From assembly GCA_021798415.1 (NCBI GenBank), contig JAJZGO010000001.1, positions 26,229 through 90,228 of the forward strand: 64,000 bases of DNA. Direction: 5' to 3'. Shown here piece by piece: positions 8,241 through 15,347 of this stretch; the stretch's first letter is position 1; each line of letters begins with the position of its first letter. The stretch comes from Thermoplasmata archaeon. Lineage in GTDB: Archaea; Thermoplasmatota; Thermoplasmata; Lutacidiplasmatales; UBA184. Below the pieces are notes generated by a model. It was given only the letters and a program-made list of their open reading frames with translations, did no database searches and was not told the DNA's origin. The position numbers and the translations under genes are program-made.

Positions 8241-9005
8241 ATGGCCGGCCCATTCTGCATGAAGTGCGGCGCCGCTCGCCCTCCGGACGCGGGCTTCTGC
8301 CCCAGTTGCGGCGCGCCTACCGTCGGCGCCCCCCTTCCTACGGCGACCGCGTCGGTCGCGCCCCCTGCACTGACTTTCGGGGCTCCGAACGTGAACGCCC
8401 CCGCCGCTATCGGGAGTGTCGCGGCCCTTGGACTCCAAGGGCGGAGGAACTTCCTGGTCCAGCACCAGATCTTGTCGTTGGGGCACAGCTACCGCGTGAT
8501 GGACACGGAGAATAGACACCTGTTCACCGTCGAAGGCAACGCGGGGCAGAATCTCTCGGGAAACGTCCTGGGTGGGATCCTGGGCGGGTCCGATTCCTAT
8601 CTCGGCCGACTGGCCGCTCGAAGCACCAACATGACCTACGCTCTCGTGAACGCGAACGGCGTCGGTCTCGGCACGATCATGAAGGAGGGAGGAGCGAACC
8701 AATCCACCTTCACACTGGCGGACTCCTCCGGCCAGCGGCTGTTCGTGATCACGCTCCAGCGGGGAGCGATGGGCGGGATCACCGCAACCGCCGTGGGGGC
8801 TGACGGAAGGCCGATGCTTCAGACGAGCGGGAACCTGGTCCGCCACAACTTCGTCATCAGGGATCCCACCGGGAACGAACTCGCCAAGGTTCACGAGGCC
8901 TGGGTCGCGATCCGGGACACCTACAACGTCGACATCATCGGGAGCATCGACCCGGTGTACCCGCTCGTCTTCACGATCTTGATCGACTTCGAGAAGGTCA
9001 AGTAA
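8241..9005 (+). CDS. Zinc-ribbon protein with LURP-one-related (LOR/scramblase-like) domain
   Basis: This 254-residue protein opens with a zinc ribbon (CMKCG...CPSCG, residues 6-26), followed by a Pro/Ala/Thr-rich linker to about 70. The remainder (about 75-254) has the features of the LURP-one-related/Tubby-like barrel that is also the core of phospholipid scramblases: NFLVQHQILSLGHSYRVMD, later FVIRDPTGNELAKVHEAW and a hydrophobic C-terminal helix YPLVFTILIDFEKVK. Archaeal and bacterial LOR proteins have no established function; membrane association through the C-terminal helix is inferred from eukaryotic relatives. I chose ATG 8241 over TTG 8226 because it follows a well-spaced TATA-like element. 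It appears to be a single-gene unit. Confidence 0.7.
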   Translation: MAGPFCMKCGAARPPDAGFCPSCGAPTVGAPLPTATASVAPPALTFGAPNVNAPAAIGSVAALGLQGRRNFLVQHQILSLGHSYRVMDTENRHLFTVEGNAGQNLSGNVLGGILGGSDSYLGRLAARSTNMTYALVNANGVGLGTIMKEGGANQSTFTLADSSGQRLFVITLQRGAMGGITATAVGADGRPMLQTSGNLVRHNFVIRDPTGNELAKVHEAWVAIRDTYNVDIIGSIDPVYPLVFTILIDFEKVK

Positions 9006-9402
9006 AGCCCGTTCTCCTAGGGGAGGTGGCCCCGGGGTGCGACGGGTGACGCTCGGAGCATCCGCAGCGTCATCGCCTCGTGTTTCCGGATGGCTCTCTG
9101 GGCACCCGACCTTACTTGATCTCCGCGATGCTGGCTCGCCCATCGTTCCGCCCTCTCGCGCGAAGTCCCGGGTGCCACATGGGTGGCAACCACCCGCTCC
9201 TCGGGCCGATGGAACGCGTTCGTCAGCCTACCGGCCCGAGCTACCCGCAGATCGACAAAACAACCCCACGACGAACCGAGGGACCGCTTCCGTGGTCGGC
9301 CCCCCGGGCGGACCGGGTTTCGGAGTGCGGAGAGGGTCGGGTTGGGACGGACCGAGCCGGCGGGTTGATTAGTCCGAACAACGCACTACCTCGTGGGAAG
9401 AC
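9006..9402. other. Intergenic stretch, no gene recognised
   Basis: About 400 bases with only compositional open frames. The run ttgattagt at 9364-9372 lies 31-39 bases upstream of the next ATG and is the likely promoter element. Confidence 0.35.
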
Positions 9403-9633
9403 ATGTTGCGCTACGGTCTTCTTGGCGGTACTCGACCACCCCTTCCCTGGGAGTTCTTCGTCACTCTCGGAGGGGCCGCTCTCGTTGCCGGAGTGCTCTA
9501 CGTCGTCCTGTTCCCTTTCTGGAGCACCTATCCGGCGGTAGGACTCGTCGAGACGACGGCCTTCGGAGTGGCCGGAAGTATCCTGATCGCGGTCGGGGGG
9601 ATTCGACGAGGACGGACCCCGAAGCGGGCCTGA
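9403..9633 (+). CDS. Small two-helix membrane protein, unknown function
   Basis: This 76-residue protein has two hydrophobic segments, about residues 18-38 (FFVTLGGAALVAGVLYVVLF) and 47-66 (VETTAFGVAGSILIAVGGI), joined by a short loop, and a basic C-terminal tail that would stay inside by the positive-inside rule. I recognise no family. An AT-rich promoter candidate lies about 35 bases upstream of the ATG. Being short and isolated it could be a chance frame, but the hydrophobic pattern is coherent. Confidence 0.5.
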   Translation: MLRYGLLGGTRPPLPWEFFVTLGGAALVAGVLYVVLFPFWSTYPAVGLVETTAFGVAGSILIAVGGIRRGRTPKRA

Positions 9634-9874
9634 TCGGAGGCGTGCGGTCTGCCGCAGCGACAGGACGAGGCAGTCGGTGGAGAGTGGCGTCGCACTTCCC
9701 GGCAGGCGAGGGCAGCCGCTCGAAACGGTCTGGATGCGGATCGCCCTTCGGTCCGCAGGATGTCCCCGTCCCGATCACCGGCTCGCGGCGCGTCGATCCT
9801 GACTGCGGTAGCTATTGCGCCCGCCGCCCGATCGCGGCGCGTGAGTCTTGCGGTGGGGTAACTGCGCCTCCGCA

Positions 9875-10534
9875 CTATCTGCGCCGCGGATAGGGTGCCG
9901 ACCTCCGCGAGAGGAATCCGATGTAGGAGGAGAGCGCGCCGTCCTCCCGACCGGGGTTGAACTCCACCCGAGTGAACAGGAACCGCGACTCGAGGGCCGC
10001 AGCCACCTCCTGCACGGACGGGCGATGAGGCGGGCCCATGGGCGCGGTGTGCTCGCGCGCCACCCAGGCGAGAACGAAACTCCCGCCGGGCCGGAGCACT
10101 CGGTGAACCTCCCTCGCGTAGTCTCCTCTTCGAGACATGGGAAGGGTGTGGAAGCAACCATGGTCGACGACCCCATCGAGACAACCGTCGGCGAACCTCA
10201 ACGCCAACGCGTCCCCCTCTTGGATGTCCGCAACGACATGCGCCTCGGCCGCGCGGGCGCGGGCGGCCGTCACGGCGCCGGGGGAGAGGTCGACTCCGTG
10301 CGCGCGGAAACCGCTCTTCCCGAGGAAGAGAACGTTCGATCCTGCGCCACAGCCTATGTCGAGGACTTCGCCGCCTTTCGGCAGGAACCCGTCCGCCACC
10401 GCGAGTTTCACGGATAAGCTCGGCCCGGGTTCGAACCAGGGGAGCCGGTCGTAGGGGAGCCGCTCGTACGTCGCTCGCCACGAGGCTCGGTGGGAGGGCG
10501 AGCTACCCCGCTTCGCGCGCATCGACTTGGTCAT
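9875..10534 (-). CDS. SAM-dependent class I methyltransferase
   Basis: This 219-residue protein is a Rossmann-fold methyltransferase. Motif I, VLDIGCGAGSN, is near residue 57, motif II ends in HGVDLSPGAV, the acidic motif region is IQEGDALALRF, and the post-motif HRVLRPGGSFVLAW corresponds to motif III. The overall pattern resembles the thiopurine/tellurite-type methyltransferases that act on small molecules; the substrate is unknown. I chose the ATG at 10534 rather than the earlier frame start at 10591 because a GAGGA element lies seven to eight bases upstream. It is followed by 240 bases without a clear gene. Confidence 0.75.
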   Translation of the reverse strand: MTKSMRAKRGSSPSHRASWRATYERLPYDRLPWFEPGPSLSVKLAVADGFLPKGGEVLDIGCGAGSNVLFLGKSGFRAHGVDLSPGAVTAARARAAEAHVVADIQEGDALALRFADGCLDGVVDHGCFHTLPMSRRGDYAREVHRVLRPGGSFVLAWVAREHTAPMGPPHRPSVQEVAAALESRFLFTRVEFNPGREDGALSSYIGFLSRRSAPYPRRR

Positions 10535-11012
10535 CTGTCGTTCCTCGCCCCGACGGTCGCCGCTAAAGCCCCTCATCTGCGCGGACCTCATGAATCGATC
10601 ACGTGCCCGATCCGTGGGCTAGCGACCGTCGAAACTGCGGGGGATGCCCGTAGCGAGGTACTCGAGCGCGCACCGGAGTCGACCCGGGTGGGCGGGGGGA
10701 TGCGCGCGTGACCCACCACGGACTTCAGTCGGTCCAACGATGACCGCCTCGTCAAGAGTGGCGGACTTCCGGGTCCGGGGCCGGTCCTCCACAGGGGATC
10801 GATCACCGTCGCGGGTCGATCGAAGCCATCACCAGGGCAGTGAGGGCGTGTGCCTCGCCCAAGCTTTCGATTCTCGGTAGGGTGAGCCCGAGGCGCGTGA
10901 CCTCTCCGGGCGGTTCCTGCCCCGGGGGTCCGACCCGTGGGCGGACGGCGCGAGGTCCGGTCGAACTACGGCGGGGTCCCTTCGGGAGGCGTGACACGAT
11001 CGATCACCGGAA
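10535..11012. other. Intergenic stretch before the tRNA pair, no gene recognised
   Basis: Nearly 480 bases separate the methyltransferase start from the tRNA genes. The open frames here are Arg/Pro/Ser-rich and unconvincing, and I see no RNA gene. Confidence 0.35.
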
Positions 11013-11088
11013 TGGGCCCGGACGGATTTGAACCGTCGACCGACCGGTTATGAGCCGGTCGCTCTGAACCGGACTAAGCTACGGGCCC
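11013..11088 (-). tRNA. tRNA with CAT anticodon (Ile2 or elongator Met)
   Basis: The minus strand folds into a 76-nt tRNA. The 7-bp acceptor stem pairs GGGCCCG with CGGGCCC and the discriminator is A. The anticodon loop CTCATAA gives anticodon CAT (11050-11052), and the T arm GACGG-TTCAAAT-CCGTC is perfect. CAT tRNAs in archaea are initiator Met, elongator Met, or Ile2, whose wobble C is modified to agmatidine. The acceptor stem differs from the GCCGGGG-type stem that I associate with elongator tRNA-Met, so I lean to Ile2. No CCA is encoded and no intron is present. Confidence 0.9.
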
Positions 11089-11107
11089 ACGCCCGATCGG
11101 CTCGGGG

Positions 11108-11211
11108 CGCCGCCGAGCGGATTTGGGGGCCGACGGCGCGGCTCCGTCGGCCTTTCGAACCGCTGACCTTTCGGTTAACAGCCGATCGCTCTGCCACTGA
11201 GCTACGGCGGC
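11108..11211 (-). tRNA. tRNA-Asn (GTT) with a non-canonical intron in the T loop
   Basis: The minus strand gives acceptor GCCGCCG at 11205-11211 and its partner CGGCGGC at 11109-11115 with discriminator G. The D arm is GCTC...GAGC and the anticodon loop CTGTTAA carries anticodon GTT (11177-11179). The T arm is interrupted: AGCGG-TTCGAA is followed by 32 extra bases and then T-CCGCT. Removing the insert restores a perfect 5-bp T stem and a TTCGAAT loop, for a 72-nt mature tRNA. The A27-A43 pair of the anticodon stem is mismatched. A scan that expects a continuous T arm would miss or truncate this gene. It is the substrate for the AsnRS encoded at 48.6 kb. Confidence 0.85.
11122..11153 (-). other. 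32-nt tRNA intron at position 59/60
   Basis: This insert lies between T-loop bases 59 and 60; the exact edges can slide by a base or two because adenines repeat at both junctions. It folds into a 9-bp hairpin, GGCCGACGG with CCGTCGGCC around a 7-nt loop. A strict bulge-helix-bulge is not obvious by eye, so a relaxed splice motif is likely. Confidence 0.75.
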
Positions 11212-11237
11212 ACCGACGCGGCCGAGCCGACATCGCG

Positions 11238-11636
11238 CTAATAGCCTTTCCGGCCCGCCGGACCGTGGCCCGCGTGCTCGGCGGCACGCCCCTTGAGCCG
11301 CTGGATGAGCGCCGACACGCGGTCCAGCGACGCGTTGAGGTTCGTCCAGAACTCGACCGCCTTATCCGTGACCACCGCACCGTCCGCGCTCGGTTGGATC
11401 ACTCCGTCGCGCTCGAGCAGGTGCAGGGAGTACCTCGTCTTGTGAATCGGCAACTGGAGGGCCTCGCTGAGCCGAATGATGCCGATCGGCGGGCTCTTCG
11501 AGAGCTTCTCGAGAATCTCCACGTTCCGGGCGAGAAGCTCGAGCTCCTCTTCGATGCGGTCGACGAGCTGGGCGGCCTCGGACGACCCCGGGGCCCCTCC
11601 TTCTTCGTCAGGGTGGCCCTCCTTTCCGAACGGCAT
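11238..11636 (-). CDS. Winged-helix DNA-binding regulator
   Basis: This 132-residue protein has an N-terminal acidic, coiled-coil-prone stretch (about 20-45) and a winged-helix domain at about 40-100: ILEKLSKSPPIGIIRLSEAL, a recognition helix in LPIHKTRYSLHLLERDGVI, and a wing SADGAVVTDKA. A C-terminal helix follows. The layout is typical of small archaeal MarR/ArsR-like or DUF-type regulators. The target is unknown. It sits between the tRNA pair and the IS630 element; the gene's 3' end is 26 bases from the tRNA-Asn 5' end, with tRNA and regulator on the same strand. Confidence 0.65.
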   Translation of the reverse strand: MPFGKEGHPDEEGGAPGSSEAAQLVDRIEEELELLARNVEILEKLSKSPPIGIIRLSEALQLPIHKTRYSLHLLERDGVIQPSADGAVVTDKAVEFWTNLNASLDRVSALIQRLKGRAAEHAGHGPAGRKGY

Positions 11637-11816
11637 GCTCGGGCACCGGAGTCGAATACGCCTACATCAACATTGTCGGGGCCCGTTACGGAGGGTCAGC
11701 TGCGGCCCTCCCACGAAAGCGCTGGTCTAGGAAGGGGACGTCGACCCCCGAGCTCCGTCTCTCTGCGCGCCGGCCCCGCTGGCCTTCCGGGCCTCTCACC
11801 CTCGGTCGTCCACCAC

Positions 11817-11844
11817 CTAAACAGAGCGTCATAAATAATTGCGC
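11817..11844 (+). repeat. Left terminal inverted repeat of the IS630 element
   Basis: The sequence reads CTAA, A, CAGAGCG, T, C, A, TAA, A, then TAATTGCGC. It matches the complement of 12900-12927 with four mismatches in 28 positions. The TA at 11818-11819 is the target duplication. Confidence 0.85.
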
Positions 11845-11867
11845 GTGTATGGGACCTTCGAGGTCCT

Positions 11868-12374
11868 ATGCGTCCGCTGACGGCCCCCGACGCGGAGAAT
11901 GTGATCCTCGCCCTCCAGGACGAGATCCGACGGTCCGACGAATCCCGGTACGACCACCGCCTCCACGGACTCCTCCTCGTGGCTCAGGGGATGACCGCCC
12001 CCGAGGTGAGCCGCATGCTCGGTGACTCCCCCCGAATGGTACAGTACTGGGTCCATCGGTTCGAGGAGGAGGGCCTCTCTGGGCTGGCCGAGGGCAATCG
12101 ACCCGGCCGCCCTCGCCGCCTTACCGAAGTTCAGATGCGCTCCGTCGAAGCCACTCTCCGGAAGCGGCCCGAGGATGTTGGGCTCACCGGCACCCTCTGG
12201 GACGGCAAGACCCTCTCCGCCTACCTCGAGCGTCAGTTCGACGTCGACCTTGGGGTGCGCCAGTGCCAGCGTCTCTTCCGCCAGCTCGGGTTCCGACTGC
12301 GGAAGCCTCGCCCGTTGCTCTCTCACGGCGACCCCACACTTCAGGCGGCCCACAAAAAAAACTCCAGACACTGA
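11868..12374 (+). CDS. IS630 transposase, frame A (DNA-binding part)
   Basis: These 168 codons encode the N-terminal helix-turn-helix half of an IS630 transposase. A first HTH (LLLVAQGMTAPEVSRMLGDS), a second segment (VQYWVHRFEEEGLSGLAEG) and the basic linker NRPGRPRRLTE are typical, followed by a winged segment ending in QCQRLFRQLGFRLRKPRPL. The frame ends shortly after a run of eight adenines at 12354-12361. In frame A this run reads AAA AAA AAC, so it contains the slippery heptamer A-AAA-AAC, on which a -1 shift enters frame B and completes the enzyme. This matches the two-frame organisation known for part of the IS630 family. Confidence 0.85.
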   Translation: MRPLTAPDAENVILALQDEIRRSDESRYDHRLHGLLLVAQGMTAPEVSRMLGDSPRMVQYWVHRFEEEGLSGLAEGNRPGRPRRLTEVQMRSVEATLRKRPEDVGLTGTLWDGKTLSAYLERQFDVDLGVRQCQRLFRQLGFRLRKPRPLLSHGDPTLQAAHKKNSRH

Positions 12375-12913
12375 AGGCCGATCCCTCGGTGGACCTCTGG
12401 GCGAGGGACGAGGTCCACTTCCAACAGCACGGCTCCCGGTGCCGCATGTGGGTCCCGCCGGAGGTCCGAGACCCGATCCTCCTCCATGCGTGGACCCACA
12501 AGTCCATCGGCTACTGGGGAGCGGTACGACTTCGCGATGGGAAGATGATCTATCGGCGAGAGGAGGGGATGTTCAACAAGGTCGGCTGCACGCAGTTCCT
12601 CCATCAGTTTTACCGAGAGAGCACCCGGGGTCCGCGACGTGTCGTGGTGATCAGCGATAACGCGCAGTACCACCACGCCCGTCTCCACCAGGAGTGGCGA
12701 CACGAGGTGAGTCCCCAGTTCGAGCTCTCGTTCCTCCCCGCCGCAAGCCCGCAGTTAAATCCGATCGAGCGGGTGTGGAAGCTCACCCGGCGCCGGTGTC
12801 TGCACAGTCGGTATTTCCCCAAGCTCGAGGACGTGACCACGGCGGTGGAATACACCTTCGAGGACTGGCGGAGGGGAAACGAGACCCTCCGACGACTATG
12901 CGCAATTACTTAG
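12263..12913 (+). CDS. IS630 transposase, frame B (DDE catalytic part)
   Basis: Frame B carries the RNase H-like catalytic core. DEVHFQQHG holds the first aspartate, VVVISDNAQYHHA the second, and LPAASPQLNPIERVWK the final glutamate. True coding in this frame begins after the A8 run, from about 12362 (codons for LQTLKADP); the upstream part to 12263 is only the out-of-frame reading of frame A. The protein ends with CAIT and a stop inside the right terminal repeat. Translation is expected by -1 ribosomal or transcriptional slippage. All three catalytic acids are intact, so the fused protein could be active. Confidence 0.85.
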   Translation: MPASLPPARVPTAEASPVALSRRPHTSGGPQKKLQTLKADPSVDLWARDEVHFQQHGSRCRMWVPPEVRDPILLHAWTHKSIGYWGAVRLRDGKMIYRREEGMFNKVGCTQFLHQFYRESTRGPRRVVVISDNAQYHHARLHQEWRHEVSPQFELSFLPAASPQLNPIERVWKLTRRRCLHSRYFPKLEDVTTAVEYTFEDWRRGNETLRRLCAIT

Positions 12914-12927
12914 GGCGCTCTGCTTAG
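12900..12927 (-). repeat. Right terminal inverted repeat of the IS630 element
   Basis: Complement of this segment reads CTAAGCAGAGCG then CCCTAAG and TAATTGCGC, matching the left end. It contains the stop codon of transposase frame B and the stop codon of the adjacent minus-strand gene. Confidence 0.85.
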
Positions 12928-13664
12928 ATCTGGAAGTGGTCGCCGTCCTCGACGACCACGGTGTCCGGGAAGACCCGCCGGGCCTCCGCGGCGATCTCGG
13001 TCTCCGAACCGGGGTGGTCGCCGAGGTGGTTGATCCAGAGCCGGCGGGCGCGCATCGCCCCCGCGGTCTCGGCCGCTTGGGCGCCGGTACTGTGACCGAA
13101 CTCCCGCGCGAGCGACGCGTACGTTTCGGGAAACGTCGCTTCGTGGATGACGTAATCCGCCTGCACACTCCGGGCCGAGGAAGGTTCGCGGGTGTCCCCC
13201 GAGTAGAAGGCGGTGACGTCCTGCGAGGAGAGAAGGTAGCCGTTGTTCGCGACGGTGTGGTCGAGCCGGAGGGATCGGACGCGCCAGCCGCCGATCGTGA
13301 CGTCGACGTCCTCCGATTCGACGAGGCGGAACGGATAGATCTCCGCTGGCTCGACGACCGTGCCCTTGACGGCAAAGACCGCCCGCAGGATCTCGCCGAG
13401 GCCCGGTGGGGAGACGACGGTCAGAGGCCGGGTCCGGCCCGAGATCAGGGTGTGCAGGAGGAAGTCGAACAGGCCCGCGATGTGGTCGGAATGCAGGTGC
13501 GAGAGAAGAACCCCGTCGACCTCCCCGAAACGTCCGACGTCGTAGAGTCGGCCCGTGGCCCCCGCCCCGCAGTCGAGCAGGATCGAGTCAAAGAGGGTGC
13601 TGCACGGCCCTCGCCGCGACCCGCGGAAGTTGCCCGCGCCCGTGCCGAGGAAGTCGACGCGCAC
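12924..13664 (-). CDS. Metallo-beta-lactamase-fold hydrolase, ribonuclease Z-like
   Basis: This 246-residue protein has the signature HLHSDH at residues about 56-61 and further ligands in LDHTV, YSGDTR and NHLGDH. The opening MRVDFLGTGAG and the order of motifs match the tRNase Z/arylsulfatase-like branch of the metallo-beta-lactamase superfamily, which cleaves phosphodiesters including tRNA 3' trailers. It is shorter than canonical tRNase Z and I do not see a clear exosite arm, so the substrate is uncertain. The start is GTG at 13664. Its stop codon TAA is formed by the IS630 target duplication plus the first base of the element; without the insertion it would be TAG at the same place, so the protein is unchanged. 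Confidence 0.8.
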   Translation of the reverse strand: MRVDFLGTGAGNFRGSRRGPCSTLFDSILLDCGAGATGRLYDVGRFGEVDGVLLSHLHSDHIAGLFDFLLHTLISGRTRPLTVVSPPGLGEILRAVFAVKGTVVEPAEIYPFRLVESEDVDVTIGGWRVRSLRLDHTVANNGYLLSSQDVTAFYSGDTREPSSARSVQADYVIHEATFPETYASLAREFGHSTGAQAAETAGAMRARRLWINHLGDHPGSETEIAAEARRVFPDTVVVEDGDHFQI

Positions 13665-13880
13665 CGAGGACCACCAGGGCGCGCGGAGAAGACGGCGAGG
13701 AGATAAGCGCCGTCCTCGGCATCGTCCCGCCGCCCAGAACTTCCTCCGAGTTGTCTACGGCGGGAGAGGGGGGTAGCCGGGCGTCCCAACCGCCTCTCGG
13801 CCGGGTGGAAAGCTCGACGGATCCCCGTCGGATCGTCGTCGTCGCGGAGCGGCTAGCGTGGGTTGGTCGCCCTCTTCCGC

Positions 13881-14110
13881 ATGCCGATCCGCATGGACAA
13901 GAAGGAGGAGGCGGCGGTCGTGCAGCCTCTGGCCACGGTTCCGTTGGTCTCCCCCAACTCTCCGAACGTCAGTTGAAGTCCGTCGCCCCGATCGGGGCGG
14001 TCCGCTCGTACGCGAAGGGCGATGAGGTCGTCACGAAGGGCGGGAAGGACGTCGGCTTCTACCTTCTCCTCGGTGGACCGATGGAGGTCCGGCCCGAAGG
14101 GCGGCACGAC
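13881..14110 (+). pseudogene. Frameshifted cyclic-nucleotide-binding (CNB) domain protein
   Basis: Two frames together read as the start of a CNB/Crp-like domain. From ATG 13881 the first frame gives MDKKEEAAVVQPLATVPLV and stops at 13976. From about 13950 another frame continues with LSERQLKSVAPIGAVRSYAK, GDEVVTKGGKDVGFYLLLGG and PMEVR. This reproduces the family order 'La.vPLF..Ls..ql', 'y..Ge.iv.eG', 'fylil.G.vev'. The shift and the loss of everything after the first half of the barrel make it a pseudogene. The phosphate-binding cassette is missing. It may once have been a receptor for the cyclic AMP made by the cyclase at 5-7 kb, which is inference. Confidence 0.6.
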
Positions 14111-14227
14111 GCGTCGCGGTCCGGAGGGCCCGGCCGACCTCCCTCCCGCACGCCCGCGAGCAAGGACGACGACCGGAGGACGGACGGCTTCGTCCTAGCG
14201 CCCCGGGGACTCCAAGGGCCGTGGGAC

Positions 14228-15193
14228 CTACGGCCGAAGATCCCCCAAGCTGCCCTTCGGGGAGTCGCTCGCCGAGAGGACCGCGCGCGCGAGGGCCTCC
14301 ACGAGAAGCGGGTCGTCGTTCAGCGATTCCGTGCGCTCGAACACCATCCCCCGTTGCCCGGCCCGCTCGCGCATCTCGATCTCCACGTCATAGAGGATCT
14401 CGAGGTTGTCGGAGACGAACCCAAAGGGCACGACGAGAACGACCTTCTCTCCAGCCCCGGCCACCCGCTCCAGCTCCTCCTCGGCCGAGGGCCCCAGCCA
14501 GGGCCCTTCCCGGCGACCGACGCTCTGATAGGCGAACCGGGACCTTATCGACGGCAGTCGTGCCTCGATCGCCTTCTGGGTCGCCCCCAGCTGCACGACG
14601 TACGGTTCGGTCGTGGGGTCCTGGATACCGGGGAGGCTGTGCGCGGTGAACAGGACGAGCGGGTCTCGCGCCCCCCGCTCCGCGAGCGCCGCGAGGCCGT
14701 TCGAGATCTTCCCGGCGAACGCGGCGGCGAGCGACGGGTCGTGTCCCCAGCTTTCGACGGTCCGAAGACGGACCTCGCGACCGGTCGCCTCCACCGCCTT
14801 GCGGAGGCTCGACAGGTAGCCGCCGACGCTCCACGTCGAGTAGTACGGGGTCAGGCAGAGTCCCGTCAGGTCCGTCACCCCTTCGTCGACCAGTCGGGCC
14901 ACCGACTCGTCGATGTGCGGGTTCCAATGCCGCATCCCGACCTCGCACCGGGCCGGACACCCGACCGCGGCCAGGCGCCGCTCGAGCGCAGCGGCCTGCG
15001 CCCGCGTCACGTCCACGAGCGGTGAGCCGCCGCCGATGCGTCGGTACCGCTCCGTAAATTCCTCGACCAGCTCTCGCGGAGTGGGCCGGCCGCCGCGGAG
15101 GTCACGGAGGTACGGCTCGACCTCGGAGAGGGCGGAAGGTCCGCCGAGGGCCATCAGGAGCACGGCGCGCTCGTGCGGTGCGGTCGCGTTCAT
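14228..15193 (-). CDS. hemH: Ferrochelatase
   Basis: This 321-residue cytosolic or membrane-associated enzyme inserts iron into a porphyrin. The N-terminal VLLMALGGPSALSEVEPYLRDL and IGGGSPL segments are characteristic; the catalytic histidine lies in LFTAHSLP, and the conserved C-terminal VPFGFVSDNLEILYD contains the second metal-path acid. The length is like that of the bacterial enzymes. Whether it uses protoporphyrin IX or coproporphyrin III cannot be told from sequence by eye. The next genes upstream on the same strand, a CopD/HemJ-like membrane protein and an AhbD-like radical SAM protein, point to a heme-related unit. The 154-base gap upstream leaves room for its own promoter. Confidence 0.9.
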   Translation of the reverse strand: MNATAPHERAVLLMALGGPSALSEVEPYLRDLRGGRPTPRELVEEFTERYRRIGGGSPLVDVTRAQAAALERRLAAVGCPARCEVGMRHWNPHIDESVARLVDEGVTDLTGLCLTPYYSTWSVGGYLSSLRKAVEATGREVRLRTVESWGHDPSLAAAFAGKISNGLAALAERGARDPLVLFTAHSLPGIQDPTTEPYVVQLGATQKAIEARLPSIRSRFAYQSVGRREGPWLGPSAEEELERVAGAGEKVVLVVPFGFVSDNLEILYDVEIEMRERAGQRGMVFERTESLNDDPLLVEALARAVLSASDSPKGSLGDLRP

Positions 15194-15347
15194 GCCCCCG
15201 CCTTCTGGCCTGAGCCGACCGCTCGCCCGGCAGCTTCCGACAGCGCGAGCAAGAGCGGGCGATGGCCCCCGCTCTCCGGCGTATCAGCATCCCCCCGGTC
15301 CCTCCTCGACATCCGGCGTCCTCCTCTCTGCGGCTGCCTCGCAGCTC

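Larger units (their letters stand above)
11818..12926 (+). mobile_element. Complete IS630-family insertion sequence
   Basis: The element is about 1.1 kb, flanked by TA dinucleotides as expected for IS630/Tc1-mariner targets. It has imperfect 28-bp terminal inverted repeats and two overlapping frames that together form a DDE transposase. Joining the flanks without the element recreates a TAG stop for the neighbouring minus-strand gene, so the insertion point can be read exactly. It appears recent and potentially active. Confidence 0.9.

Noticed and set aside
11122..11153. Treating the intron hairpin as a strict bulge-helix-bulge
   Set aside because: I could not draw two 3-nt bulges separated by 4 bp at the junctions by eye, so only a relaxed motif is claimed.
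11108..11170. tRNA-Asn first looked like a truncated pseudogene followed by a terminator hairpin
   Set aside because: The T stem and acceptor 3' strand were found intact beyond the hairpin, so an intron explains the sequence fully.
13853..14107. Minus-strand 84-codon frame
   Set aside because: It is antisense to the CNB-domain pseudogene, which has recognisable family order on the plus strand.
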